Shown: positions 35,312 through 46,519 of the stretch, piece after piece | Numbering within the stretch: the first letter of the stretch is position 1 | Layout of the letters: each line of letters opens with the position of its first letter | DNA from: Bradyrhizobium barranii subsp. apii | GTDB lineage: Bacteria; Pseudomonadota; Alphaproteobacteria; Rhizobiales; Xanthobacteraceae | Length of the DNA stretch: 64,000 bases | Assembly: GCF_011516635.5 (NCBI RefSeq) | Contig: NZ_CP096255.1 | Span: 6,756,501-6,820,500, forward strand | Reading direction: 5' to 3' | Position numbers and translations under genes: made by a program | Notes under the pieces: generated by a model | Database searches by the model: none | The model's input: only the letters and a program-made list of their open reading frames with translations | What the model was told of the DNA's origin: nothing

Positions 35312-35671
35312 ATGAAGCTTCCAGGGCCCGACCACCCCATCACCATTACCCAAAATCCCCGACGCGTCCGCGTCACGGCCGGCGACATCGTGATCGCCGA
35401 GACCAGCAAGGCACTGATCTTGAAGGAGGCCAAATATCCGGCGGTGCAATATGTGCCGCGGGAGGACGCCAACATGGCGCTGCTGGAGCGCACCGACCGC
35501 GTCACCCATTGCCCCTACAAGGGGGACGCGAGCTATTACAGCGTCAAGGCCGACGGCAAGACGCTGGACAACGCGATCTGGACCTACGAGACGCCCTTCC
35601 CCGCGATGGCGGAGATTTCCGGCCATCTCGCCTTCTATCCGGACAAGGTGAAGATCGAGGAAGTGGGGTAG
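35312..35671 (+). CDS. DUF427-family protein
   Basis: 119 aa. Typical DUF427: ETSKALILKEAKYPAVQYVPREDANM, THCPYKGDASYYSV and NAIWTYETPFPAMAEISGHLAFYPDKV. Single compact beta-rich domain, cytosolic, function not established. A GAAATCATGA start without a strong ribosome site. Runs divergent from bolA, with about 180 nt between, and precedes the alpha/beta hydrolase by 58 nt. Confidence 0.9.
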   Translation: MKLPGPDHPITITQNPRRVRVTAGDIVIAETSKALILKEAKYPAVQYVPREDANMALLERTDRVTHCPYKGDASYYSVKADGKTLDNAIWTYETPFPAMAEISGHLAFYPDKVKIEEVG

Positions 35672-35729
35672 GCTCATCGCGCCGGGGGCGATCGCAGGTC
35701 GCTTCTTCTCAGCCGACACAAGGCTCAGG

Positions 35730-36833
35730 ATGCCGCGCAAAGCCGCAAGACTGATTGGGGTCTCGTTGCTGGGCGTGACCGGCATCCTCATCGTGGTGGC
35801 CGCCGCCGGACTGGGTTTTCGCGCCTATCGCCAGCATCTTGCTGCCGAAACCCTCACGATCCACTCACCGAAGGGCGTGCAGGAGGGAGGGTTCGTCGAC
35901 ATCGGCGGAATCAAGCAATGGATTCAAATCCGCGGCGAGGATCGGGATAACCCGGTCCTCCTGTTCGTCCACGGCGGGCCAGGAGGCTCCAGCTGGCCAA
36001 TGTCGTCGGGTTGGCGCCCCTGGGAAAAGCACTTCACCATCGTGCAATGGGACCAGCGCGGCACCGGCCGCACGTATGGCGCCGCCGGAGACACGCTGGC
36101 GCCAACCATGACGCTGGAGCGCATGACGCAGGATGGCGTCGAGCTGGCCGAGCATCTGCGCACGCATCTGCACAAGGACAGGATCGTCCTGGTCGGGCAT
36201 TCGTGGGGCTCGTTCCTGGGAATTCACATGGTGAAGCAACGCCCGGATCTGTTCTCGGCCTATGTCGGCACGGGCCAGGTGGTTGGCAGGACGACCTTCG
36301 AGAAGGCATTCGAGCTCACGATCGCGCGCCTGCAACGGCTTGCGGCATCCGCCAACAATCGCGAAGCCCTGGCGGAATTGGCGCCGATCGCTTCACAGCC
36401 GACCCTCACCCCGGAAAATCGCCTGATTGCGGACAAATGGAGCAACGCGCTGGGTCTGCCGCCCGCCGGCGGCTTCCAGCTCGCCGGCCCCATCCCGCCG
36501 CTCTTCATGCCGGATGTCTCGCTGCTCGACTTGTACAACTGGCGCAAGGGCGTCGCCTTCTCGGCCAAATATCTGACCGGACGGAACGGGCCGATGTTTC
36601 AGAGCGACATGGCCTCGATGGGATTCAGATCTTCGATCCCCATGTTCTTCATTGAGGGCGACGCGGACGGCGTGACGCCGGGCGAACCGGCCGAGCAATA
36701 TTTCAAGGAGATCTCAGCCCCTCATAAGGAATTTGTGTGGGTTCGCGGCGGCGATCATTTCATTCCGTTCGATCGTCCTGATGAGTTCCTGGCTGAGCTG
36801 ATGGCCCGCGTCATGCCATTCGCCGGCAATTGA
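35730..36833 (+). CDS. Proline iminopeptidase-like alpha/beta hydrolase, membrane anchored
   Basis: 367 aa. An N-terminal hydrophobic segment (about 9-32) suggests a signal anchor or exported protein. Catalytic features: oxyanion region VHGGPGGSSWPM, WDQRGTGRTYG, nucleophile elbow GHSWGSFLG (Ser in GxSxG), Asp in EGDADGV and His in GGDHFIPF. HGGPGG is the mark of S33 proline iminopeptidases. Substrate could be an N-terminal proline peptide or an ester. Located just after DUF427. Confidence 0.87.
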   Translation: MPRKAARLIGVSLLGVTGILIVVAAAGLGFRAYRQHLAAETLTIHSPKGVQEGGFVDIGGIKQWIQIRGEDRDNPVLLFVHGGPGGSSWPMSSGWRPWEKHFTIVQWDQRGTGRTYGAAGDTLAPTMTLERMTQDGVELAEHLRTHLHKDRIVLVGHSWGSFLGIHMVKQRPDLFSAYVGTGQVVGRTTFEKAFELTIARLQRLAASANNREALAELAPIASQPTLTPENRLIADKWSNALGLPPAGGFQLAGPIPPLFMPDVSLLDLYNWRKGVAFSAKYLTGRNGPMFQSDMASMGFRSSIPMFFIEGDADGVTPGEPAEQYFKEISAPHKEFVWVRGGDHFIPFDRPDEFLAELMARVMPFAGN

Positions 36834-36871
36834 GGGCCGACGTCCCGGCCCCCATTTGAGCGGCAGCCCGG

Positions 36872-37045
36872 CTATGCCCTGAAGATCGTGAGCCCCAGTA
36901 TCAGCAGCACCAGGAAGATCACGACGAAGATATAGAACAGGAAGCGGGCGACATCGGCCGAGGCGGCCGAGAGGCCGGTGAAGCCGAGCACGCCGGCCAC
37001 GATCGAGACCAGGAGAAAGATCAGCGCCCATTTCAGGATCGTCAT
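36872..37045 (-). CDS. DUF1328 small membrane protein (57 aa)
   Basis: 57 codons from ATG 37045 to TAG 36872: MTILKWALIFLLVSIVAGVLG then a short loop with SAASADVARFLF and a second span ending LGLTIFRA. Two membrane helices, the hallmark of the DUF1328/YtjA family of stress-associated small proteins. Upstream on the minus strand are two EcfG-like motifs. Convergent with the alpha/beta hydrolase gene, 38 nt away. Confidence 0.85.
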   Translation of the reverse strand: MTILKWALIFLLVSIVAGVLGFTGLSAASADVARFLFYIFVVIFLVLLILGLTIFRA

Positions 37046-37103
37046 AACCAACTCCGACTAAAATGCCGCATGTTTTGCGGCCCTCAACCCATTCGCGAAC
37101 GCT

Positions 37104-37184
37104 AACTTCGCTGCGCGGAACTGGTTCCTGAGGGCGCTCCGCGGGCAAGGCGCGGCATAAACTGCGCTTGCTGAATCCGGTTCC
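37104..37184 (-). promoter_or_regulatory. Two EcfG-like motifs upstream of the DUF1328 gene
   Basis: Minus-strand GGAAC (37128-37124) with AGTT 16 nt later (37107-37104), and GGAAC (37184-37180) with AGTT 16 nt later (37163-37160). Each fits GGAAC-N16-CGTT with one mismatch. The nearer lies about 60 nt before the start codon. Confidence 0.4.
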
Positions 37185-37228
37185 CGGCGGCACAGTCCGG
37201 CCAGGGCAGGAGCGCAATCGGGGCGACC

Positions 37229-38416
37229 ATGATGACGATGTCACATTCCGCGACGATCGGCGCGGAGGCGCACGCCGCGCCGAAAGCCAAGGCGCGCAAT
37301 CTGTCGCTCGATCGGACCCGCACCTTCCTCACGCTGGTGGTGCTGCTGCACCACGCCGTCATTCCCTACACCTATTTCGGTCACACCGACCCGGCGTCCT
37401 GGATCGGCTTCGACGTCGTCGTGCTCTGCACCGACAGCTTCTTCATGGCGATGTTCTTCTTCCTGTCGGGACTGTTCACGTGGTCCGGCATCGCGCGCAA
37501 GGCGCCACAGGTTTTCCTGCGCGACCGCCTGTTGCGGCTCGGGCTGCCGTTCGTGATCGCGGCCTTCACGGTCATCCCGCTCGCCTATTACGCGATCGCG
37601 CTGCGGCACGATCCCGAGCTGACCTTCGCTTCGTTCTGGTGGAAGACGATCACCGTCGGGCCGTGGCCGAGCGGGCCGATCTGGTTCGTGTGGGTGCTGC
37701 TGGCGTTCGACCTCACCGCGAGCCTGCTCTACCGGGTCTCAGCCCACCTGGTCGATCCGGTCAACCGCGTTTCGGTGCGCGGATTTGACCAGCCGGCCGT
37801 GTTCTGGCTGCTGCTCGCCGTCGTCACTGCCGTCGTCTACGTGCCCGCGCTGGTCCATTTCGGCGCCAACAAATGGTTCGAGTTCGGACCGTTTTCGGTG
37901 CAGGCGAGCCGCATCCTGCTCTACTTCGCCTATTTCTTCATTGGCGTCAGCGTCGGTGCCGCCAACTTCGATCGCGGCATCCTCAGCGCCGAGGGCCAGT
38001 TGCCGAAGAACCGATGGATGTGGGTGATCGCCACGCTGGTCCCCTACTGCCTGATGTGGTGCATGATCTACATCAAGCGCGCAATCCTCGGGAATCCCAA
38101 CGTGCTGCCGGACTGGTATCAGGCGATCTACGGCACGCTCGTCGTGCTGTTCTCGGCCGCGATCCTGCTCGCGATCCTCGCCTTCTTCCTGCACCAGAAG
38201 TCGCCGGGGCCGAACCTGCTCGACCGCATGCAGGCGGACGCCTACGGCATGTTCCTGGTGCACTACCCGATCGCGCTGTGGATCCAGTATGTGCTGTTCG
38301 ACTACTCGTGGCCTGCGATCTTCAAGGCCGCGATCGGCTTCGTGCTCACGGTGTTGCTGAGCTGGGGACTGACGGCAATGTTGCGGAAGATTCCGGGCGC
38401 GTCGCACGTTTTGTGA
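37229..38416 (+). CDS. Acyltransferase family 3 membrane protein
   Basis: 395 aa with about ten hydrophobic segments. Opens with the acyltransferase-3 signature LDRTRTFLTLVVLLHHAVIPY containing the catalytic-type His (HH), and FFLSGLFTW with the following arginine-rich loop. The family transfers acetyl or succinyl groups to cell-surface glycans (OpgC, exopolysaccharide or Nod-factor types). The acceptor cannot be named. Ends about 40 nt before the purL stop; the two genes converge. Confidence 0.87.
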   Translation: MMTMSHSATIGAEAHAAPKAKARNLSLDRTRTFLTLVVLLHHAVIPYTYFGHTDPASWIGFDVVVLCTDSFFMAMFFFLSGLFTWSGIARKAPQVFLRDRLLRLGLPFVIAAFTVIPLAYYAIALRHDPELTFASFWWKTITVGPWPSGPIWFVWVLLAFDLTASLLYRVSAHLVDPVNRVSVRGFDQPAVFWLLLAVVTAVVYVPALVHFGANKWFEFGPFSVQASRILLYFAYFFIGVSVGAANFDRGILSAEGQLPKNRWMWVIATLVPYCLMWCMIYIKRAILGNPNVLPDWYQAIYGTLVVLFSAAILLAILAFFLHQKSPGPNLLDRMQADAYGMFLVHYPIALWIQYVLFDYSWPAIFKAAIGFVLTVLLSWGLTAMLRKIPGASHVL

Positions 38417-38457
38417 GGCCGAGGTCTCCTCGCAATGACGGAGTGTGTGGCGGCGCC

Positions 38458-40668
<2,211 letters not shown>

Positions 40669-40853
40669 GGATTCGGGGCTTTCGGCGGCGTTTTGCCGTT
40701 CTTAGGAAGATCGGGGGCCTACGAAAAGCCCTTTATGGCGCATTTTCCCGCTGTCCCACGTTTTGCGGGCAGGCGGTCGGCGGGAACGGGAATTGCAAGG
40801 CGCTGACGGATCGGATTTAAGGACTAAAGACCCGTAATTGAAGGCCCATTTCC

Positions 40854-41333
40854 TTGCACGAATTGACCAAAGTCCCCTCCACCCGCCGCCCGGACCTGCA
40901 CGTCGCCACCGATGGCGAGTTCGCGGGCTGGCGGACCTGGATTCGCGACAGTTTTGAGAGCCATATCGGCCCGTTCTGGCACAAGATCGAGGACGACGGC
41001 AGCGTCCGCTCGGCGTTCCGGGTCGAGAAAAAGCACCTCAACGGCTCCGGGAACGTCCATGGCGGCTGCTTCATGGCCTTCGCCGACTATTGCCTGTTCG
41101 CGATCGCCACCCATGAGCTGGACGGCCCGGCCGTGACGACGAATTTCGCCTGTGATTTCCTCGACGCGGCCCGCGAGGGCGAGCTGGTCGAATGCGTCGG
41201 CGAAGTGTCCCGCGCCGGCGGCTCGCTGATTTTCCTGCGGGGCAAGCTGACCTCGGCCGGGCGGCCGCTGTTTACCTTCTCCGGCACGATCAAGCGGGTG
41301 AAGCGGAAGCCCGCACTCCAGCCAAACGCATAG
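40854..41333 (+). CDS. PaaI-type hot-dog thioesterase
   Basis: 159 aa; the frame has no ATG near its start, so a TTG (40854 or 40863) is assumed, which lowers start confidence. Hot-dog motif: NGSGNVHGGCFMAFADYCLF (HGG with catalytic Asp region), then TTNFACDFLDAAREGELVEC. Predicted acyl-CoA or aryl-CoA thioesterase. Runs divergent to purL with about 185 nt between. Confidence 0.78.
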   Translation: MHELTKVPSTRRPDLHVATDGEFAGWRTWIRDSFESHIGPFWHKIEDDGSVRSAFRVEKKHLNGSGNVHGGCFMAFADYCLFAIATHELDGPAVTTNFACDFLDAAREGELVECVGEVSRAGGSLIFLRGKLTSAGRPLFTFSGTIKRVKRKPALQPNA

Positions 41334-41408
41334 CTCGACGCCTTCCCTTTTCGCGCCCCCTCGCCCAGACTTGCTGAAAGCGCTTTTGCGCGGGGGAGCA
41401 AGAACAAG

Positions 41409-42380
41409 GTGCCGCAGAGCACATCCGGATCGGGCCACACAGCGCCCTCCGCGTCAGCGCCATTGCCATCCATGACCGCCGTCGGCGCCCGTAACTGGCG
41501 CGACTATGCGCTGCTGTTCGCGCTCGCCTGCTGCTGGAGCTCGACCTATCCGCTGGCGAAGCTCGCGCTTCCCACGATCCCGCCCATCACCTTCATCTCG
41601 GCGCGCTCGCTGATCGCGTTCGCCTTCCTGTTCGCGATCTTGTGGATGCGCGGCCTCAAGCTCCCGACGGATGCGAAGGCCTGGAAGCTGTTCGCAGTCC
41701 AGCAGCTGATCAACTCGACCTTTCCGTTCCTGGTCATCACCTGGTCGCAGCAATATGTCCCGGCGTCGAACACGGTGGTGCTGGCCTCGACGACGCCGAT
41801 CTTCGCCTTCCTGATCACCTCGCTGATCACGCGGCACGAGCCGGCCACGCTACTGAAGCTCGCGGGCGCAATTCTCGGCCTCGCCGGCACGATCGCCATC
41901 GTCGGGCTGGACGCGCTGCGCGGCTTCGGCAGCGAGATCGTGGCGGAGATCGCGATCCTGCTCGCCACCATCTCCTTTGCCTGCGCGACCATCTTTGGCT
42001 TGCGGCTCTCCGAATACGATCCGATGGTGGTCGCAACCGGCTCGCTGCTATTCGGTGGCCTCGTGCTGCTGCCGCCCGCGCTGATCATCGACCAGCCCTG
42101 GACGCTGCATCCGACGCCGACGGCAATCGTCGCCACCATCGTCATGGGCATCGTCTCCAGCGCGCTGGGGCTGATGCTGTTCTACGTCTGCCTCGGCCGG
42201 CTCGGCACGCTGACCACGAACGCACAAGGCTATCTGCGCATTCCGATCGGCGTCGGATTGTCCGTGTTGCTGCTCGGCGAGAGCGTGCCGTCGAACCTCG
42301 CGCTGGGACTTCTGCTGGTCATGGCCGGCGTCGCCGCGATGACGGTGCCGGCGGAACGGCTGAAGCTGCGCAAGGCATGA
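41409..42380 (+). CDS. EamA/DMT-superfamily transporter
   Basis: 323 aa from GTG 41409, preceded by GGGAG. About ten membrane segments in two EamA repeats: SSTYPLAKLALPTIPPITFISARSL and the internal repeat from FACATIFGLRLSEYDPM. Drug/metabolite transporter family; likely exports small metabolites or amino acids, substrate unknown. If the start were ATG 41472 the protein would lose 21 non-membrane residues. It converges with the TPR-like gene. Confidence 0.85.
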   Translation: MPQSTSGSGHTAPSASAPLPSMTAVGARNWRDYALLFALACCWSSTYPLAKLALPTIPPITFISARSLIAFAFLFAILWMRGLKLPTDAKAWKLFAVQQLINSTFPFLVITWSQQYVPASNTVVLASTTPIFAFLITSLITRHEPATLLKLAGAILGLAGTIAIVGLDALRGFGSEIVAEIAILLATISFACATIFGLRLSEYDPMVVATGSLLFGGLVLLPPALIIDQPWTLHPTPTAIVATIVMGIVSSALGLMLFYVCLGRLGTLTTNAQGYLRIPIGVGLSVLLLGESVPSNLALGLLLVMAGVAAMTVPAERLKLRKA

Positions 42381-42425
42381 TCCGGAAAGTGCGCAGCAGT
42401 TTTCCGATAAGATCATGCTCAAACA
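42380..42425. repeat. Short palindromic intergenic element
   Basis: CGGAAA (42383-42388) and TTTCCG (42401-42406) form a short stem, followed by ATAAGATCATGCTCAAACAA. This wording matches a short element recalled as frequent between genes of Bradyrhizobium-type genomes, but only one copy lies in this window. It begins at the end of the EamA stop. Confidence 0.4.
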
Positions 42426-42435
42426 ATAAGACCGC

Positions 42436-43173
42436 TCAGGTCGAAATCTGCTTCTCGGCGATCGAGAGCCAATCGGCCTGGGCGTCGCGCAGATATTTGG
42501 GTGCGCGCCGCATCTGGATCAGGAGCTCGTTGAAGACCACGCGCGCCTCGGCGCTGCGGCCGACCATCTGGAGCAGCATGCCGTAGCGCACCCGCGCCTC
42601 GGCGCCGGGGAAATAGCCGGCGACGGCGTGATATTCCTCCAGCGCCTCGTCGAGCCGGCCGACCTCGGCGAGCGCGCGGGCGTAGAGCAGATGCGCGTCG
42701 GCGGAATCGAAGTCCGGCCATTGCTTCTGAAGATCGTCCAGCGTCGCCAGCGCATCGGCCGGACGCTTGGCGGAAAACTCGGCCTGCGCCTTGCCGAAGG
42801 CATAAGCGGGGTCGTGGCCCATCGGCAGGCTCAGGATGTGACCGTAATGCTGCTCGGCCTCGCTGAAGCGGCCGACCTTCGCGCATTCCTCGGCCAGCGC
42901 CGCACGGTTGGCGATGGTGTCGGTGGCCGCCAGCCGGTCGCACAGCTCGCGATAACGCTTCTCCGGATCGAGCCGATTGGCAACGCGCTGACGCGCCTGT
43001 CGCGCACCGGGGCTGGAAAACCATTCAGGGACGAGTTCGACCGCGATGTAGGCGAGCGCGCCGATCAGCGGCACCATCAGGATGATGAAGGCCCAGGGCT
43101 GCAACCGCCCGGTTCGCGACGCGTGGTAAATCAGTGTGATATCGAGCAGCAGAACGACCAAAGCGACGGGCAT
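42436..43173 (-). CDS. Membrane-anchored tetratricopeptide-like protein
   Basis: 245 aa from ATG 43173. Two hydrophobic segments (about 2-20 and 27-46), then a soluble helical domain with repeats of alternating helices: AALAEECAKVGRFSEAEQHYGHIL, ADAHLLYARALAEVGRLDEALEEYH and VRYGMLLQMVGRSAEARVVFNEL. TPR-like scaffold. No enzyme motif. Context gives no function, since it lies between the EamA transporter and the TctC gene. Confidence 0.7.
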   Translation of the reverse strand: MPVALVVLLLDITLIYHASRTGRLQPWAFIILMVPLIGALAYIAVELVPEWFSSPGARQARQRVANRLDPEKRYRELCDRLAATDTIANRAALAEECAKVGRFSEAEQHYGHILSLPMGHDPAYAFGKAQAEFSAKRPADALATLDDLQKQWPDFDSADAHLLYARALAEVGRLDEALEEYHAVAGYFPGAEARVRYGMLLQMVGRSAEARVVFNELLIQMRRAPKYLRDAQADWLSIAEKQIST

Positions 43174-43385
43174 GTGACATCCGGGAGCACAACGACAGCG
43201 CACGCTTCCTGATATCGCAACTCGCGCGGCGAAACAACTTTGAGTTGCTTCCATCCGCGCGGAAATCAGCGACCCCGGACGCGCGCGCCTTGATGGCGAC
43301 GAGGAGTCAGTCGTCTCAAACGCGATTGAGGTTCATGAGACAGCAAGCCCAAAACCGCCATGACTTGCTGTGCCTTGGGCGGCTG

Positions 43386-44372
43386 CTACTTGGCGTCGTC
43401 CGCGAGCATCTTCCGGTACTTCTCGACGTCGCGCGTCACGAGCTTCTGGAGCACCTCGGGCGTATGCTCGTCGGGATCGGGCGCAACGGTCGACAAATCC
43501 GCAAAACGCTTCTTCACCGCGTCGGTTTCCACCGCGGTGCGCGCGGCTGCATTCAGCTTGGCGATGACGGCCTGCGGCGTGCCCTTGGGTGCGAACAGGC
43601 CATTCCAGCCCTGCGCCTCGAAGTCCGGCAGGCCTGCCTCGGCAGACGTCGGCAGATCGGGCAGCGTGGCCAGCCGCACGGTCGAGCCAACCACCAGGCC
43701 CCTCACTAGCTTGTCGCCGATCGACTGCGAGACGGAGGCCGCGGCGTCGCAGACGCCGTCGATCTGGCTGCCGATCGCATCCGTGAGTGCGGGCGCCGCA
43801 CCGCGATAGCCGACCAGTGTTGCGTCGACCCCGGCGGCCGTCACAAAGCTCTTGCAAATGAGGTAATTCGACGAACCGACACCGGCGTGGCCGAGATTGA
43901 TCTTGCCCGGGTTGGCCTTGGCGTAGGCGATGAACTCTTTCAGGTCCTTCGCCGGGAAATCCTTGCGCAGCGCGATGACGCCGAACGTCTTCGCCACCAT
44001 GGCGATCGGCACGAAGGATTCAGGCGTGAACGGCAGTTTTGGATAGATCGTGTAGGTCGCGGCATTGGTGCCGGCGTTGCCGATAGCGATGGTGTAGCCG
44101 TCAGGCTCGGCGCGGGAGGCGCGCGCCAGCGCGGTCGAGCCGCCGGCGCCGGCGACGTTCTCGATCACGATGGTCTGGCCGAGCGCGATGCCCATTTGCT
44201 CGGCGACCGTGCGCGCGATCACGTCCGACGTACCGCCGGCCGCGAACGGCACGATCATCGTGATCGGGCGCTTGGGGAAATCCTGCGCGAACGCAACGGT
44301 CGCGAGTGAAAATGTCGCGAGCGACAGCGCCGCGATCGCGGCGAGAGCCCGCTTCGCCACGAACGAGATCAC
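43386..44372 (-). CDS. Tripartite tricarboxylate transporter binding protein (Bug/TctC family)
   Basis: 328 aa from GTG 44372. Signal peptide with Ala-rich end near TVAFAQDFP. Family motifs: FPKRPITMIVPFAAGGTSDVIAR, GAGGSTALARASRAEPDGYT and GVGSSNYLICKSF. Solute receptor of the TTT or Bug type; ligand unknown. The GTG overlaps the purQ stop by 4 nt (GTGA), so translation may be coupled to purQ, which is unusual. No TctA/TctB membrane genes in the window. Confidence 0.9.
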   Translation of the reverse strand: MISFVAKRALAAIAALSLATFSLATVAFAQDFPKRPITMIVPFAAGGTSDVIARTVAEQMGIALGQTIVIENVAGAGGSTALARASRAEPDGYTIAIGNAGTNAATYTIYPKLPFTPESFVPIAMVAKTFGVIALRKDFPAKDLKEFIAYAKANPGKINLGHAGVGSSNYLICKSFVTAAGVDATLVGYRGAAPALTDAIGSQIDGVCDAAASVSQSIGDKLVRGLVVGSTVRLATLPDLPTSAEAGLPDFEAQGWNGLFAPKGTPQAVIAKLNAAARTAVETDAVKKRFADLSTVAPDPDEHTPEVLQKLVTRDVEKYRKMLADDAK

Positions 44373-45070
44373 GCGGCCTTTTCCAGATGGGCAGTGAGAC
44401 CGGCGAACAGGCCGCGGCCGTCGGTGCAGCCCATGATGTCTTCGACGTGGTTCTCCGGGTGCGGCATCATGCCGAGCACGTTGCCCCTGTCATTGACGAT
44501 TCCGGCGATGGATTCCGCCGCGCCGTTGATGTTGCTGATATCGTCGACCACGCCGTCGGCGGAGCAGTAGCGATAGAGCACCCGCCCCTCGCCTTCGAGC
44601 CGCTTGATGGTCTCTTCATCCGCCTCGTAATTGCCCTCACCATGGGCGACGGGCACGCGGATCACCTGGCCGGCATTGTAGCCGCGGGTGAACGGCGTGT
44701 CGGAGCGCTCGACGCGCAGATGCACGTCGTGACAGATGAACTTCAGCCGCGCGTTGCGCATCAGGACGCCGGGCAGCAGGCCGGACTCGCAGAGGATCTG
44801 AAAACCATTGCAGACGCCGAGCACGAGACCGCCCTTGGCCGCATAGTCGCGCACCGCGTCCATCACCGGCGACCGCGCCGCAATCGCGCCGCAGCGCAGA
44901 TAGTCGCCGTAGGAGAAGCCGCCGGGCACCACGACGAGGTCGGTGCCCGCGGGCAGCGACGTCTCGGCGTGCCAGACCATCGCGGGCTCGCTGCCGGAGA
45001 TCAGCCTCAATGCGCGCGCCATGTCGCGCTCGCGGTTGATTCCGGGAAAGACGAGGATGGCGGCTTTCAT
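44369..45070 (-). CDS. purQ: Phosphoribosylformylglycinamidine synthase glutaminase subunit
   Basis: 233 aa from ATG 45070 (MKAAILVFPGINRERDM); a longer frame exists upstream. Class I glutamine amidotransferase: nucleophile Cys in LVLGVCNGFQIL, catalytic His/Glu in MMPHPENHVE, and oxyanion GGFSYGDYLRCGA. Supplies ammonia to PurL. Its stop overlaps the TctC start; corA lies divergently upstream, separating it from purS. Confidence 0.97.
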   Translation of the reverse strand: MKAAILVFPGINRERDMARALRLISGSEPAMVWHAETSLPAGTDLVVVPGGFSYGDYLRCGAIAARSPVMDAVRDYAAKGGLVLGVCNGFQILCESGLLPGVLMRNARLKFICHDVHLRVERSDTPFTRGYNAGQVIRVPVAHGEGNYEADEETIKRLEGEGRVLYRYCSADGVVDDISNINGAAESIAGIVNDRGNVLGMMPHPENHVEDIMGCTDGRGLFAGLTAHLEKAA

Positions 45071-45237
45071 GGTTCGGGTTCCGACGGTGATGGGAATCGG
45101 GCTGGCCAAAGGGCCAATTCGTCAGGAGACATAGCCATTTGACGGGGATTTTACCAGTGCTAGCCTCGCCGGGCGGCCTTGTACACAGGCCATAGCCACG
45201 GCAATTTTGCCTGACAATTTTGCCCGGGATTGAAGCC

Positions 45238-46254
45238 ATGAACGTCCCGTCGCTGCCCGCCTCCCTCTCCGAACCGGTGTCCACTCAGGGCGTCATCGCT
45301 GCCGGCGCCTATGTCGACGGCCGGCGTGTCGCCAATATCGCCATCAGCGAGGCTTCGAGCTGGCGGGCCAAGCCCGGCCACGTGGTGTGGATCGGGCTGC
45401 ACGAGCCTGACATGGCGCTGCTCGGCGCCGTGCAGAAGCAGTTCGACCTGCACGACCTTGCCATCGAGGACGCCAACAACGCCCATCAACGGCCGAAGAT
45501 CGAGCAATATGGCGAGGCCCTGTTCATCGTGGCGCGGACGGCGCAATTGTTCGAGGGCCGGATCGCCTTCGGCGAGACGCACATATTCGTCGGCGAAGGC
45601 TATCTGGTCTCGGTGCGCCACGGCGCCTCGACATCCTACACGCCGGTGCGCGAACGCTGCGAAAGCTGCCCACGGGCGCTGGCGCGCGGCGAGGACTACA
45701 TCCTCTACGCCATCCTCGATTTCATCGTCGACAACTACTCGCCCGTGCTGGAGAGCATCCACGAGGAGGTCGAGGGCATCGAGGACGACGTGCTCTCCAA
45801 GCCGATCAGCAAGGCACAGATCGAGCGGCTCTACATGCTGCGCCGCGACCTGTTGCGGCTCAGGACCGCGATCGGCCCGCTGGTGGAAGTCTGCCGCCGC
45901 CTCGAGCATGACGAGCTTGCGATGGTGCGTGCGACGATGCAGCCGCTGTTCCGCGACGTCACCGACCACGTCAGGAACATCCAGGAGCGCATCGATTCCA
46001 TGCGCGAGGTGCTGGCCTTCGCCTTCGAAGCGAGCCTGCTGGTCGGACAGGCGCAGGAGACCGCGGTGTCGAAGAAGCTCGCCTCGTGGCTGGCGATCCT
46101 CGCCGTGCCCACCGCAGTCGCAGGCATCTACGGGATGAACTTCAAGTACATCCCCGAGCTGCAATGGGAGTACAGCTATTTCGTCGTCATGGGGATGATG
46201 GCGCTCGCCTGCCTCGCATTGTACTGGCGCTTCCACCGCGTCGGATGGCTGTGA
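45238..46254 (+). CDS. CorA-family divalent cation transporter
   Basis: 338 aa from ATG 45238; an alternative start at 45220 would add six residues. Long cytoplasmic N-terminal domain, then two C-terminal membrane spans (about 273-296 and 310-330) with the GMN signature in AGIYGMNFKYIPEL. Magnesium, cobalt or nickel channel; the GMN loop and length are standard for CorA. Placed on the plus strand between purS and purQ, so it interrupts the purine cluster. Confidence 0.92.
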   Translation: MNVPSLPASLSEPVSTQGVIAAGAYVDGRRVANIAISEASSWRAKPGHVVWIGLHEPDMALLGAVQKQFDLHDLAIEDANNAHQRPKIEQYGEALFIVARTAQLFEGRIAFGETHIFVGEGYLVSVRHGASTSYTPVRERCESCPRALARGEDYILYAILDFIVDNYSPVLESIHEEVEGIEDDVLSKPISKAQIERLYMLRRDLLRLRTAIGPLVEVCRRLEHDELAMVRATMQPLFRDVTDHVRNIQERIDSMREVLAFAFEASLLVGQAQETAVSKKLASWLAILAVPTAVAGIYGMNFKYIPELQWEYSYFVVMGMMALACLALYWRFHRVGWL

Positions 46255-46267
46255 AGCGCCGCGCGGG

Positions 46268-46507
46268 TTAGACGATCTCGACGCGATAGTTCTCGATCAC
46301 GGTGTTCGCCAAGAGCTTGTCGGCGGCCTCCTTCAGCGCCGCTTCGGCCTTGGCCTTGTCGGCGCCGGCAAGCTCGATGTCGAACACCTTGCCCTGGCGG
46401 ACGCTGGCGACGCCGTCGACGCCGAGCGACTTCAGCGCGCCTTCGATGGCCTTGCCCTGCGGATCGAGGATGCCCGTCTTCAGGGTAACGGTAACACGTG
46501 CCTTCAC
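46268..46507 (-). CDS. purS: Phosphoribosylformylglycinamidine synthase small subunit
   Basis: 79 aa, the usual PurS length. MKARVTVTLKTGILDPQGKAIEGAL with LGVDGVASVRQGKVFDIEL. PurS bridges PurL and PurQ in the FGAM synthase complex. Its ATG lies 12 nt downstream of the purC stop on the same strand, so purC and purS are co-transcribed. Confidence 0.96.
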   Translation of the reverse strand: MKARVTVTLKTGILDPQGKAIEGALKSLGVDGVASVRQGKVFDIELAGADKAKAEAALKEAADKLLANTVIENYRVEIV

Positions 46508-46519
46508 GTCAAATCCCTC

